Virus record (IMG/VR): IMGVR_UViG_3300046460_000420 | Span: 1-39,837 of that record | Source of the DNA: a virus | Direction: 5' to 3' (one strand) | Length of the DNA: 39,837 nt | Shown here: positions 1 to 7,091 of the stretch, piece by piece | Position numbering within the stretch: position 1 is the first letter of the stretch | Layout of the letters: the number at the start of each line of letters is the position of its first letter | Program-made: the position numbers and the translations under genes | The notes under the pieces: model-generated | The model's database searches: none | Told to the model about the DNA's origin: nothing | Seen by the model: the letters and a program-made list of their open reading frames with translations, nothing else

Positions 1-177
1 GTTTGGACGGCGTTCGACCCGAATGCGCTGGCTTTTGACATCACGGCGATACGGCGGTTTGCAGACGAGATCCTTCACACCAGCGATATTTTGAACCATG
101 CAAAAACGAGCATCTTCCCAGTGCCGCAATGGATTTTGGATCTGGAAAGCGAGATCCCCGCTATCTCCGTGAACTAA
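1..177 (+). CDS. 3' fragment of an unrecognised protein
   Basis: An open frame runs from the first base of the window to a TAA stop and gives the last 58 residues of a protein whose start lies outside. The fragment has a mixed, globular-looking composition and no motif I recognise. Its base composition is visibly more AT-rich than the early genes that follow, which suggests a separately acquired gene. It is followed by a long hairpin and then by the first 17-bp dispersed operator. It could be the end of a regulatory or moron gene, but nothing in the fragment shows this. Confidence 0.6.
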   Translation, partial: VWTAFDPNALAFDITAIRRFADEILHTSDILNHAKTSIFPVPQWILDLESEIPAISVN

Positions 178-219
178 GTTCGACCGAACCAGTCCGCTCA
201 AACTCCCAGGCCATACTAA

Positions 220-258
220 GCCCGTGACCGTGGTCTCCACTAGGGAGCGGTCACGGGC
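220..258. terminator. 11-bp perfect stem-loop after the first gene
   Basis: Bases 220-230 pair perfectly with 248-258, and an inner CTCC/GGAG stem (235-238 with 244-247) extends the structure. No T-run follows in either direction, so it is only a candidate terminator; a structural or protein-binding dyad is equally possible. It separates the partial gene from the operator-bearing start of the early gene row. Confidence 0.45.
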
Positions 259-274
259 GTCAAACACGCAGAGA

Positions 275-291
275 TTCAACATATTGTTGAC
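275..291 (+). promoter_or_regulatory. Dispersed 17-bp operator, site 1
   Basis: TTCAACA-TAT-TGTTGAC, a near-perfect palindrome 47 nt before the ATG at 339. The right arm runs into TTGACA (287-292), a good sigma-70-type -35 box, with CATGGT 17 nt further on as a weak -10. An operator over the first early promoter is therefore plausible. Confidence 0.7.
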
Positions 292-338
292 AGTACCGAT
301 ACAGGTGGTCATGGTGTTCCTCGCAGACGGAGAGCGCC

Positions 339-911
339 ATGACCACCGAGACACCGCCCGATAGCTGGGTTAAGGCCTGGGCCGGCAAGCCGATTGACTT
401 CGACATCCCGGACGGCGCCAAGGCGCGGCCGGCGATCTACGACGGCCACGTGCACGACGAGAATAGTCGGTTCAGTGTGGTTCTGACGGCCGATCAAATC
501 GACGCCGACCTCATGCCCTATCTCCACCACAACCCGCGCCCACGTGGCTCGTTCGGCGTCACTAGCGGACGCCGGGTCAAGGTCGTTCCCGTCGTCGAAG
601 TGGCGGGCTTCAATCTCAGCGCGACCGACACCGAGACGGCCGAGCGCTTTGCCGCGGCCTTCCCGGAAGAGGGCATCGTCGTACCGGCGAACAACGCGCT
701 GGACCTCCCGCCCATCGACCGCCTGGTACGCGAGCTCGCCCGGCTGGACGCCCTGAACCTGCCGCGTGACGCTGTCTTCGAGGGTCGGCGGATGGTCGTG
801 CACAGCATGGTCGCCGTGAAGGGCGTGAACTACGACCCCAACGTCAGGCACGGCTCTCCGCCAAAGCCGGACGCCGCCCTGTGGCTGCAGGGCATCACGC
901 TCTACCTGTGA
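339..911 (+). CDS. Unknown early protein (190 aa)
   Basis: First complete gene of the early row, preceded by an SD-like CGGAGAG (328-334) and by operator site 1. The product is soluble, acidic and 190 residues long, with no signal peptide, membrane segment or recognised motif. Position and spacing suggest it is the promoter-proximal gene of an early transcript. Function unknown; the frame is clearly coding from its SD, its lack of internal stops and its place in the packed row. Confidence 0.8.
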   Translation: MTTETPPDSWVKAWAGKPIDFDIPDGAKARPAIYDGHVHDENSRFSVVLTADQIDADLMPYLHHNPRPRGSFGVTSGRRVKVVPVVEVAGFNLSATDTETAERFAAAFPEEGIVVPANNALDLPPIDRLVRELARLDALNLPRDAVFEGRRMVVHSMVAVKGVNYDPNVRHGSPPKPDAALWLQGITLYL

Positions 912-918
912 CTCAGCT

Positions 919-935
919 TTCCACCTTTTCTTGAA
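919..935 (+). promoter_or_regulatory. Dispersed operator, site 2 (divergent copy)
   Basis: TTCCACC-TTT-TCTTGAA in the 42-nt gap before the ATG at 954. It is weaker than site 1 but close to site 3 and to the plus-strand reading of site 15; the three share CACCTTTT followed by TTGA. It ends 18 nt before the start codon and just upstream of the SD (CTGGAG). Confidence 0.5.
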
Positions 936-953
936 CCTCACCTGGAGACCACC

Positions 954-1457
954 ATGGCCATCGGACATCACGTAGACTTCGGCACGTCTAAGGAATTCCC
1001 CAACGACCCCATTCGCACCTTCTGGCCCTTCGGCACGACCGCCATCGTCACCGGCGGCAACGAAGGCATCGAAGTCAGTCAGTTGGCGGGTCGGTCGATC
1101 GGCGCCGACAGCTTGGCTTACTTCGTCGACCGCTTCGAGATCATCGCCAGCGCGACCATTCCCCAGCTCGACGTGCCGCCGGCGCCGACGGAACCCGTGA
1201 CCCCAATTGAACCGGAGTCGGCCTCGGTCGTGATGCTTCGCCAGCTGCTCGCCGAACGTCGGGCCGAGCGCGATCGGGGCGTGGCGGCGAGGACCCGGCA
1301 TCGAGAATTCCTGGTCAACCTCGAGCGCAAGGCCTCTGAGGTGAGGGACAAGGTTGCTGCGGACGACCGCCGCATCGTCGCCGCCATGGAAGCCGTCGCG
1401 GCCATCCTCGTCGACATCGAGAAGTTGGGCGGTCGGCCCGAGCCCGACGCGATCTAG
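954..1457 (+). CDS. Unknown early protein with C-terminal coiled coil (167 aa)
   Basis: The start follows CTGGAG at good SD spacing. The N-terminal half (residues 1-65) looks globular, a Pro/Glu-rich linker follows at about 72-90, and the C-terminal half (about 95-160) is rich in Arg, Glu and Ala with heptad-like spacing, so a coiled coil is likely. No catalytic motif is visible. It has its own operator-like site upstream. Function unknown. Confidence 0.78.
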   Translation: MAIGHHVDFGTSKEFPNDPIRTFWPFGTTAIVTGGNEGIEVSQLAGRSIGADSLAYFVDRFEIIASATIPQLDVPPAPTEPVTPIEPESASVVMLRQLLAERRAERDRGVAARTRHREFLVNLERKASEVRDKVAADDRRIVAAMEAVAAILVDIEKLGGRPEPDAI

Positions 1458-1470
1458 GCGCGCTCACACA

Positions 1471-1487
1471 TTCACCTTTTTCTTGAA
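1471..1487 (+). promoter_or_regulatory. Dispersed operator, site 3 (divergent copy)
   Basis: TTCACCT-TTT-TCTTGAA in the 53-nt gap before the ATG at 1511. It matches site 2 and the plus-strand reading of site 15 better than it matches the central consensus, so it belongs to a sub-group of the repeat. Confidence 0.5.
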
Positions 1488-1510
1488 TCTCAAACATCGG
1501 GACCAAACTC

Positions 1511-2182
1511 ATGACCGACCAACCCACTATCCTGATCCACGGGCCCCAGGGCAGCGGCAAGACGCGCCTCGCCAACTCGATCGCGGCCATGCTCCAAGTC
1601 ACCGGCTTCGCGACCGCCATCGCGGACGAAGGTGAGCCGCTGACGGAAGCCGACGTCGAGGGCGGGCCTGGCCCCCTCATCGAGATCCACACCACCAACC
1701 AGGCCGTGAAGGTGGGCGATCCCCCGTTCCGTCTGGACTGCCTGATCCCGGCCGCCGTCGTGTCGCCGTTCGAGGCGGTGCGCGAGCTCTATTCCGACAA
1801 GATGACGGTGCCCGGCGCCGAGGCGATCAACGCCATGGTCCGCGACATTCACGGTCGCAACGTCACCGCCGGCTGGTGGACCGACCTGAAGACGGGCGAG
1901 AGCCTGGTCGGCAAGCGGAACTTCGGCGAGCTGCTGTGTCTGGTCCATTCCGAGGTGAGCGAGGCCATGGAGGGCCATCGCAAGGGCCTCATGGACGACA
2001 AACTGCCGGCCAGGAAGATGGCCGAGGTCGAGCTCGCCGACACCATCATCCGCATCTTCGACATCGCGGGCGGCTACGGCTTTGACCTCGGCGGAGCCCT
2101 GGTCGAGAAGTTGGCCTACAACGCGACCAGGGAGGACCACAAGCAGGAGGTCCGCCGCCTCGCTGGCGGGAAGGCCTACTAG
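1511..2182 (+). CDS. P-loop / MazG-like nucleotide pyrophosphohydrolase fusion
   Basis: A 223-residue protein with two parts. Residues 1-90 begin with a Walker A loop, GPQGSGKT at 11-18, but are too short for a full AAA or kinase fold. Residues about 105-212 look like the all-alpha MazG fold: an ExxE pair (E148, E151) and an ExxD pair (E174, D177) can bind the metals used to hydrolyse NTPs to NMP and pyrophosphate. Phage MazG proteins are thought to adjust nucleotide or alarmone pools during infection. The N-terminal P-loop module is unusual for the family. The MazG assignment rests on motif and helix pattern only. Confidence 0.72.
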   Translation: MTDQPTILIHGPQGSGKTRLANSIAAMLQVTGFATAIADEGEPLTEADVEGGPGPLIEIHTTNQAVKVGDPPFRLDCLIPAAVVSPFEAVRELYSDKMTVPGAEAINAMVRDIHGRNVTAGWWTDLKTGESLVGKRNFGELLCLVHSEVSEAMEGHRKGLMDDKLPARKMAEVELADTIIRIFDIAGGYGFDLGGALVEKLAYNATREDHKQEVRRLAGGKAY

Positions 2183-2184
2183 CG

Positions 2185-2298
2185 ATGGCCCGCTGCCCCG
2201 TCTGTGGCGCCGCCCCCGGCGACGCCTGCAAGCCCGCTCACACCGACCGTTGCGGCTGGGATGTGAAGCCGCCGGTTCCGAAAAGGAAGGTCCGCTGA
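2185..2298 (+). CDS. Small CPxC zinc-finger protein (37 aa)
   Basis: The ATG lies 3 nt after the MazG stop, and the frame ends in TGATG, overlapping the next start. The 37 residues carry CPVCGAAPGDAC (C4, C7, C15) followed by H19 and C23, then a basic tail. This CPxC-PGxxC pattern is typical of small phage zinc-binding proteins thought to contact nucleic acid. It is easily missed because of its length. Coding is supported by the tight overlaps and the conserved-looking cysteines. Confidence 0.65.
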   Translation: MARCPVCGAAPGDACKPAHTDRCGWDVKPPVPKRKVR

Positions 2299-2402
2299 TG
2301 CGCCTCCCTAAGCGCCTCTATCCGTTCACGCCCTTCGGCTGGGTGCTCGTCGCTCAGTCGGTGGCGTGGTTCGGCCTGGCCCTCTTTCTGGCGCTCCAAT
2401 GA
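2298..2402 (+). CDS. Single-span membrane protein (34 aa)
   Basis: It starts in a TGATG overlap with the zinc-finger gene and ends in an ATGA overlap with the next. A basic N-terminus (MRLPKR) is followed by a hydrophobic span from about residue 12 to the end, so an inner-membrane helix with the N-terminus inside is likely. Small membrane proteins in early rows may act in superinfection exclusion or host takeover, but nothing here says which. Confidence 0.55.
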   Translation: MRLPKRLYPFTPFGWVLVAQSVAWFGLALFLALQ

Positions 2403-2692
2403 GCGGCCCTGCTGAACGCCTGACGTCCTTGCGTCGCAAGGTCGGCGAAAACCTGGCGACGGCTGGCGCTCTGCGCTCCGACGAAGCCGCGCGTCTGGAA
2501 TTCCTGCAACGCGCGATCGAGGTGCAGCGCGAGGTGGTCAAACTGGACGCCGAAATCACGGCCGCCCGTCCACCCTGTCGCATGTGCGGCCGCAAGGTCG
2601 TATCGCCCTGCAACGACGCCGAGGGCTATTACGAAGGCGGCCCTTGGGACAGTGCCTGCGAGACCTACGCGCGCGGAGGGGCGCGGCCATGA
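2399..2692 (+). CDS. Unknown protein with cysteine cluster (97 aa)
   Basis: The start is the ATG at 2399, which overlaps the preceding stop as ATGA; an in-frame upstream start at 2366 would run deep into the previous gene. The N-terminal 60 residues are helical and charged. The C-terminal part has CRMCG, then a Cys nine residues on and a last Cys near the end, which could bind one zinc ion. Function unknown. Confidence 0.72.
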   Translation: MSGPAERLTSLRRKVGENLATAGALRSDEAARLEFLQRAIEVQREVVKLDAEITAARPPCRMCGRKVVSPCNDAEGYYEGGPWDSACETYARGGARP

Positions 2693-2991
2693 CCGAGATC
2701 GTCGCCATCCCTCAAACCGAGCCCGTGGCCGTCGAGACCGGCGAAGGCATCTTCCTCGTTGCTCCCGATGGCACCGTGCTTGAGCGCCTGCGTGTTTCAC
2801 GATCCGCTTGGGTCTTGCAGCGCAACGACTTCCCCTTCGCGGTCTATCTCGACCAGGTCGAGGCCACGGCCGAATGCCTTCGGCACCGCGAGGAAGATCG
2901 GAAGTGGCGGGAAGAGAACGCCCACGTGGCCGACGTCCGAGTGTTTTGGAACGTCTACCAGGCGACGTTGGAGGGTGACGAATGCCCGTGA
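2689..2991 (+). CDS. Unknown early protein (100 aa)
   Basis: The ATG at 2689 overlaps the previous stop and follows a strong GGAGGG SD. The product is acidic and begins with a beta-rich half; the last 35 residues are charged and probably helical. No recognised motif. It overlaps the next gene by 10 nt. Confidence 0.75.
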   Translation: MTEIVAIPQTEPVAVETGEGIFLVAPDGTVLERLRVSRSAWVLQRNDFPFAVYLDQVEATAECLRHREEDRKWREENAHVADVRVFWNVYQATLEGDECP

Positions 2992-3209
2992 CCCACCAAC
3001 TCGAAAGCCTGCAGCACCTCCCTGCGTCAGGTCGCTATCTCGGCGCCAGGGTCAAGGTCTGCTTCAACTACGACACCAGCGCGCTCTACGGAGGCGTCGT
3101 GGTTCGCGACGACACGACCGAGCCTGGCCTGATGATCATCCGCCTCGACAGTGGCGAGCATCTGACGAGCCTGGAGTGCCAGTGGTCGCTGGACGGGGGA
3201 AACAGCTGA
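2982..3209 (+). CDS. Unknown early protein (75 aa)
   Basis: Preceded by a strong GGAGGGTGACGA SD inside the end of the upstream gene. The sequence suggests a small beta-rich fold with alternating hydrophobic residues (VKVCFNYD, GVVVRDD, MIIRLD). The stop overlaps the next ATG as ATGA. Function unknown. Confidence 0.75.
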   Translation: MPVTHQLESLQHLPASGRYLGARVKVCFNYDTSALYGGVVVRDDTTEPGLMIIRLDSGEHLTSLECQWSLDGGNS

Positions 3210-3412
3210 TGGCGTCCCACGACATCGCATCCATGCAACCGCACGATCGCCTTGGCCCGAGGCGCGCGCCGTTGAAATGGCAGCCACACTTCGAGGAGAA
3301 CCTTGCTCGGGTGCTCCCCAACCGCCCCGATATCTTCGTCGAACTGACGCTGGTCAATGGCCAGAGAGTCCGCGTGCGGGCCCTAAGCGCCGCTCGAAAG
3401 GCCGCTCGATGA
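3209..3412 (+). CDS. Unknown basic protein (67 aa)
   Basis: The ATG at 3209 overlaps the preceding TGA. The product is strongly basic, with an Arg/Lys-rich end (RVRVRALSAARKAAR), which could favour nucleic-acid contact, though no fold is recognised. The stop overlaps the next ATG in the same ATGA manner. Confidence 0.68.
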   Translation: MASHDIASMQPHDRLGPRRAPLKWQPHFEENLARVLPNRPDIFVELTLVNGQRVRVRALSAARKAAR

Positions 3413-3816
3413 CCACCCTCGCCTTCTCCGCCATTTTCGGCGTGACGCCCGGCTACGTCGAGCCGGCCTTCGAGCCGAGCGCCTGGACCGCCGAGCACAC
3501 CGTTGCGACAGACTGGGTCGCCTGCTGCGAGGCGGAATACCACAAGTCCGGGCTGTCGATCGGCGGTTTCGTCACCGCCGGCCGTGTCGCCTATCCGACG
3601 ACGTTCAGCTGCCCGGGCGCCGGCGAAGTCGCTGTCCAGGTCAACGGCGCCATGAACCCCGCCTTCTGCAACGACGCCGAGGCCTATCGCGCCGCCGTGC
3701 TGCGGGTCTGCGAGAAAGTCCGGGTCGCCCTAGCCCAGGAGACCGTGTTGGTGACGTTCACAGCCATCGAGGGCGTCTCGTATCTGACTTCGAGGGGTGT
3801 TCGGCATGTCGCATGA
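3409..3816 (+). CDS. Unknown early protein (135 aa)
   Basis: Start at the ATGA overlap with the previous gene. A 135-residue soluble protein with several cysteines (a CC pair near residue 37, others later) that are not spaced as a clear zinc site. Its end overlaps the next gene slightly. Function unknown. Confidence 0.75.
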   Translation: MTTLAFSAIFGVTPGYVEPAFEPSAWTAEHTVATDWVACCEAEYHKSGLSIGGFVTAGRVAYPTTFSCPGAGEVAVQVNGAMNPAFCNDAEAYRAAVLRVCEKVRVALAQETVLVTFTAIEGVSYLTSRGVRHVA

Positions 3817-4057
3817 ACTCGCAGCCGACATCGAAGCAACGCCCGAGGAGCAACGGGCAATCAACGCGCTCAAGCGCCTCGCCAAAAAGTGGCCGCGCTC
3901 GCTCTGGCTTTACAGCGCAGCCGGAACCCTTTGCGTCATGCAGGCCGACGAAAACGGCGAGCATCGCACAGGCGGCGGGGCCAGCGCCAACGATGGCATG
4001 GATCCCGACTACTGCCTTGAAACCATCAACATCCCAAACGATGGGGGCGATTGGTGA
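3806..4057 (+). CDS. Unknown early protein (83 aa)
   Basis: The ATG at 3806 is preferred to the in-frame GTG at 3797 because GAGGGG (3792-3797) lies at good SD spacing from it. The N-terminal 35 residues look helical and the middle has a short beta pattern (SLWLYS, TLCVMQ) ending in an Asp/Asn-rich tail. The stop overlaps the next GTG start. Function unknown. Confidence 0.7.
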   Translation: MSHELAADIEATPEEQRAINALKRLAKKWPRSLWLYSAAGTLCVMQADENGEHRTGGGASANDGMDPDYCLETINIPNDGGDW

Positions 4058-4203
4058 CCCGCAACGAAGCCCGCCACGCCATGCTGCCGGTGCTCGAGAT
4101 GTACGAGCGCCAGGCGGCGGGCCGTCTCGCCGGCCGGGGCCGCGAGCGCTATCAGCGACTGGCCGACGCCCTCCGCATCCTGATCCTGGCGAGCCCGCTA
4201 TGA
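4054..4203 (+). CDS. Small basic helical protein (49 aa)
   Basis: The GTG at 4054 overlaps the previous TGA, and the stop at 4201-4203 overlaps the next ATG. The product is 49 residues, Arg-rich and almost certainly helical (MYERQAAGRLAGRGRERY). The double overlap in a packed row is the main reason to accept it. Function unknown. Confidence 0.55.
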   Translation: MTRNEARHAMLPVLEMYERQAAGRLAGRGRERYQRLADALRILILASPL

Positions 4204-4661
4204 CCGCTATCAGAGCCTTTAAGGTGCTGGAGACCGGCGACGGCACTGGCGGCATCGTTTACGCCAAGACGAACGCCCAGGCCCGTCGCGAGGGCGCGCA
4301 GCAGTTCGGTAGTGGCGACTTCTTTGGTGTCGAGTGTAGCCGCGCGCCGCAGTTCGACCTATTCGCGGATGGATGGTGGATGGAATGCGAAGAATGTGGC
4401 GCTCATGCCCGAACGGATAGCGGTGGCGTCGATCTGGTAAGCGGGTTCTATTGCAGTGAGCACGCCGACGTCTACGCCTGGCGGGTTCCGCATGACCGCG
4501 CCCTCTGGCACCAGGATGACTTTGCCTGGACGTCCCCAGCATCATGGTGGCCGGCGACCGTGCTTGAGGCGCTGAAGGCGGACCCGGATGCCGGCGTCGA
4601 TCCGGCGCAGCGTGAGCACGAGGTCGAGTGCCTGGCCTCCATTGATCGGTGTTGCCGGTAG
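4200..4661 (+). CDS. Unknown protein with zinc-ribbon-like CxxC (153 aa)
   Basis: Start at the ATGA overlap at 4200; the longer frame upstream is a shadow of the previous genes. Around residues 62-85 a CEEC pair is followed by CSEH, a possible CxxC/CxxH zinc ribbon. Aromatic residues are frequent. Last gene before operator site 4. Function unknown. Confidence 0.72.
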   Translation: MTAIRAFKVLETGDGTGGIVYAKTNAQARREGAQQFGSGDFFGVECSRAPQFDLFADGWWMECEECGAHARTDSGGVDLVSGFYCSEHADVYAWRVPHDRALWHQDDFAWTSPASWWPATVLEALKADPDAGVDPAQREHEVECLASIDRCCR

Positions 4662-4667
4662 CGCAGT

Positions 4668-4684
4668 TTCAATAAAATGTTGAC
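4668..4684 (+). promoter_or_regulatory. Dispersed operator, site 4
   Basis: TTCAATA-AAA-TGTTGAC, starting 6 nt after the stop at 4661 and ending 59 nt before the ATG at 4744. The right arm merges into TTGACA (4680-4685), a good -35 box, so a second early promoter is likely here. The -10 region is not clear. Confidence 0.65.
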
Positions 4685-4743
4685 ATTGCGTCGCGGCAAG
4701 GCGAACGATAGCTTCTAGTCAAGACCACAGGGACTCAGGACAA

Positions 4744-4956
4744 ATGACCCTCGACGAAGCCCAAGCGCACGCGGACCGCCTGAACGCCGACGGCATCTGG
4801 CGCGATGAGTGGGGCTATTATATCGCCCGCGGCGGGCCTGAAGGCCGCTTCCCGGGCGAGTGGTTCGTAATGCGGCGCCCCAAAAAGACGGACGTCCGGG
4901 TCGCAGTTTTCGCGGACGGCCTGGTGTCGATCTCAGAGCGGGAGTGCGTGTTGTGA
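4744..4956 (+). CDS. Unknown early protein (70 aa)
   Basis: First gene after operator site 4, with AGGA just before the ATG. The 70 residues show a helix followed by beta strands rich in Trp, Tyr and Gly. This resembles small phage domains of unknown role, but no family is recognised. The stop overlaps a GTG start. Confidence 0.75.
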   Translation: MTLDEAQAHADRLNADGIWRDEWGYYIARGGPEGRFPGEWFVMRRPKKTDVRVAVFADGLVSISERECVL

Positions 4957-5321
4957 CCGACGACCACGTCCGCCGCATCATCAAGCGCGAGCCCGCGACG
5001 CCGCCGCATCCGCTGTCGATCAAGGTCACCTTCGATTGCGGCCACAGCTACACCGCCCATGGCGCCTTTGCTCGCCAGTACCAGAACAACGACGAGGCGG
5101 TCTGCGAATACTGCCTCAAGGGCAGAATGAGGTTGCCCCAAAAGATTCGCCCCCATCAGGCAGGCTGGCTGCGCCGATCGGACCTCGACACGCCTGATTA
5201 CGACATCTGGGAAATGCCCGACGGCGGTTTTCATCAGGCCCCTCCGGATCAGGAGCCTGTTCTGGAATGGCTGCCGTACGTTCGCATCACTGACGGTCGC
5301 AAATCTGAAGATCCGTCATGA
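4953..5321 (+). CDS. Unknown protein with Cys/His cluster (122 aa)
   Basis: The GTG at 4953 overlaps the TGA of the upstream gene and is the best start; the longer frame begins inside that gene. Residues about 28-56 hold CGH and CEYC, which could form a zinc site. The C-terminal half is acidic. The stop overlaps the next ATG. Function unknown. Confidence 0.72.
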   Translation: MTDDHVRRIIKREPATPPHPLSIKVTFDCGHSYTAHGAFARQYQNNDEAVCEYCLKGRMRLPQKIRPHQAGWLRRSDLDTPDYDIWEMPDGGFHQAPPDQEPVLEWLPYVRITDGRKSEDPS

Positions 5322-6019
5322 CCGAACGCGAGAAGATCGCCGCCCGCTGTCGGGCCCTCGCCGCCAAGACGGTTGCGAACGGCTGCACCGAGGCCGAGGC
5401 GCTTTCGGCCGCCGCCATGCTGGCCAGGATGCTCGCCGACCACAACCTGACCTTCGACGAAGTGCAGATGCGGGAGTCGCCGTTCGGCCGTCACACCGAA
5501 CGCCACGATGACGCGGTTGGCGAGCGCCTGTGGAAGGTGGCCGACGGGATCGCGACACTGACAGGCGCCGTCTATTGGAAGTCCCGGGCCGGCGTCTATC
5601 CGTTCGAGATCAGCTTCTTCGGGTTCGACCATGAGGTCGACGTCGCCCGCTATCTGCTGGAAATCTGCGCCCGCGCGATGCGCCAGGAGCACGCCAAGCT
5701 ACGTCGCGACTGGGGCCTGCTGAACGCCTCGGCCCAGCGCCGCAAGATCCTGCCGTTCCTGGACGGCATGGCCGACCGACTGCGGGAGCGCCTGGCCGCC
5801 ATGAAGCCGCCGGCGCCGACCGGCAAGGGACTGGTGGTGCTGCGCGGCGCGCTGATCAAGCAGGGCCTAGACCTCGCGGGCATCAAGCTCGACGAAGCGC
5901 GGGCCAGGCCTAGCCGTGACGCCGACGAGACCTATCTTGACGGCCGCCGCGCGGCGGAGCGGGTAGGCCTGAACCAGGGGCTCGCCGGTGGCGGCCAGAC
6001 GAGAGGGATGTTGCGATGA
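5318..6019 (+). CDS. DUF2786-like phage protein (233 aa)
   Basis: The first 50 residues follow the pattern of the DUF2786 helical domain: repeated Ala, an EAEA segment and a final LADHNLTFDEV. The middle part (about 65-150) resembles the DUF7168 region that usually follows it. Such two-part proteins are common in tailed phages and prophages, but their activity is not known. The C-terminal 80 residues are basic. It overlaps its neighbours at both ends by 4 nt. Confidence 0.7.
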   Translation: MTEREKIAARCRALAAKTVANGCTEAEALSAAAMLARMLADHNLTFDEVQMRESPFGRHTERHDDAVGERLWKVADGIATLTGAVYWKSRAGVYPFEISFFGFDHEVDVARYLLEICARAMRQEHAKLRRDWGLLNASAQRRKILPFLDGMADRLRERLAAMKPPAPTGKGLVVLRGALIKQGLDLAGIKLDEARARPSRDADETYLDGRRAAERVGLNQGLAGGGQTRGMLR

Positions 6020-6276
6020 CCGGCCGCCTAAAGCGCGTCAGCCCCGTCTACGAGCGTCGGGAGCGGGGCGACGTGGTGCAAATGGTCCAAGACCCGTTCA
6101 CCGGCGACTGGTGGTTCCGCCACCGAGCCGCGAAGCGCGTCTGGCTCTTCGGCGAGTGGAAGGAGGTTGTTCAGTTGACACCCTGGGCGCGCCCCGAAAT
6201 TCAAACCGGCGATCCTCGTTCAGGCGCAGAACTCAGCACTAGACAGGAGGCGGCCATGTTGCCGATCGGCGAATGA
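6016..6276 (+). CDS. Unknown early protein (86 aa)
   Basis: The ATG overlaps the previous stop. The product is basic with many Trp and Arg residues in the first 60 positions, suggesting a compact beta fold. No recognised motif. Its stop overlaps the next start by 4 nt. Confidence 0.7.
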   Translation: MTGRLKRVSPVYERRERGDVVQMVQDPFTGDWWFRHRAAKRVWLFGEWKEVVQLTPWARPEIQTGDPRSGAELSTRQEAAMLPIGE

Positions 6277-6698
6277 CCCACGTCTCCCACATCAACAACG
6301 TCCCGGTCTCCGACGAACCCCTGCTCACCGGCTGGGGCCGGCTCGGCGAGATCAAGCTGACGACGGTCAAGGCCATCCTGTTCGACTATCACGGCCGGGA
6401 GCTGTGGTTGGCGAAGAAGAACTGCGGCGTCTGGGATGGCCACTATTACGCCAAGACCTGGGCCATTGCCTCCGCCAAGCTGTTCGCCGACGAGAAGGCG
6501 GACGCCGACCGCAAACGCACCAAGGCCGAGGACCAGACGCCGTTCATCGCGGCGGGGTGCACCGGCAAGCAGGCGTTCGCTAGCCCCACGGACGCCAACA
6601 AAGCGACCAGGCGTTCGGCGGTGAACCTGATCTCCTACAAGTGCGAGCACTGCCGGTCCTGGCACATCGGACCACCCAAGCCGAGAAAACGCGCCTAA
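6273..6698 (+). CDS. Phage protein with C-terminal zinc ribbon (141 aa)
   Basis: The C-terminal 50 residues hold CTGK, then an Ala/Arg-rich helix, then YKCEHCRSWHIG. One Cys, a CxxC pair and a His form a likely zinc knuckle of a type often seen in small phage proteins. The N-terminal 65 residues are beta-rich (VKAILFDYHGRELWL). Last gene before operator site 5. A nucleic-acid contact is plausible but not shown. Confidence 0.7.
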   Translation: MTHVSHINNVPVSDEPLLTGWGRLGEIKLTTVKAILFDYHGRELWLAKKNCGVWDGHYYAKTWAIASAKLFADEKADADRKRTKAEDQTPFIAAGCTGKQAFASPTDANKATRRSAVNLISYKCEHCRSWHIGPPKPRKRA

Positions 6699-6701
6699 AC
6701 T

Positions 6702-6718
6702 TTCAACTATTTGTTGAC
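6702..6718 (+). promoter_or_regulatory. Dispersed operator, site 5
   Basis: TTCAACT-ATT-TGTTGAC, in the gap after 6698 and 53 nt before the ATG at 6772. As at sites 1 and 4, the right arm creates TTGACA (6714-6719). The shared site-to-start distance of about 47-59 nt at sites 1, 4 and 5 fits operator-covered promoters. Confidence 0.68.
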
Positions 6719-6771
6719 ACGCAATGCGGACCGGCCGCATGGTGAATGCAGAAGTCAGAGGGAAGACCGAG

Positions 6772-7026
6772 ATGCACAAGCCCACCCACTTGAAGGTCGT
6801 CGACATGGCCCCGACCGAAACTATTGAGCAGATGCAAGACCGGATCGCGCGCGACGCCGTCGGCCTAGCCGCCGAATTCACCGAACGCCTGGGTATCATG
6901 ATCGCCGACGCCGAGCGCCTGTCGAAGATCCGCGACCTGCCGGTCGGCATCCGCGAGGAAGTCCGTCAGGTTGGCCTGGCCATGAACCGCAGTCACCAGC
7001 GCATCGCGAACCTGCCGAAGCGCTAG
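6772..7026 (+). CDS. Unknown helical protein (84 aa)
   Basis: The ATG at 6772 is chosen because it follows AGAGGGAA (6757-6764) at SD spacing; the in-frame ATG at 6724 sits against operator site 5 with no SD. The product is almost wholly helical with regular Ala, Leu and Arg, as in small dimeric phage proteins. It is a one-gene unit: operator and probable promoter before it, a small terminator hairpin after it. Confidence 0.7.
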   Translation: MHKPTHLKVVDMAPTETIEQMQDRIARDAVGLAAEFTERLGIMIADAERLSKIRDLPVGIREEVRQVGLAMNRSHQRIANLPKR

Positions 7027-7033
7027 ACCCGCC

Positions 7034-7049
7034 GGGCGTTGTCACGCCC
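7034..7049 (+). terminator. Small terminator-like hairpin
   Basis: GGGCGT (7034-7039) pairs with ACGCCC (7044-7049) around a TGTC loop and is followed by ATTGTTTC. The stem is short but GC-rich, and it lies directly between a stop codon and operator site 6, so a transcript end here is reasonable. Confidence 0.5.
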
Positions 7050-7054
7050 ATTGT

Positions 7055-7071
7055 TTCAACATATTATTGAA
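7055..7071 (+). promoter_or_regulatory. Dispersed operator, site 6
   Basis: TTCAACA-TAT-TATTGAA, one of the best copies. It begins 6 nt after the hairpin at 7034-7049 and ends 20 nt before the GTG at 7092. It is too near the start to be a -35 region for a leadered transcript of that gene. Confidence 0.68.
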
Positions 7072-7091
7072 CGCATCACGAGGACCAACCT

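Noticed and set aside
309-1301. 330-codon minus-strand open frame
   Set aside because: Shadow of two convincing plus-strand genes with SDs; it also runs through the gap with site 2.
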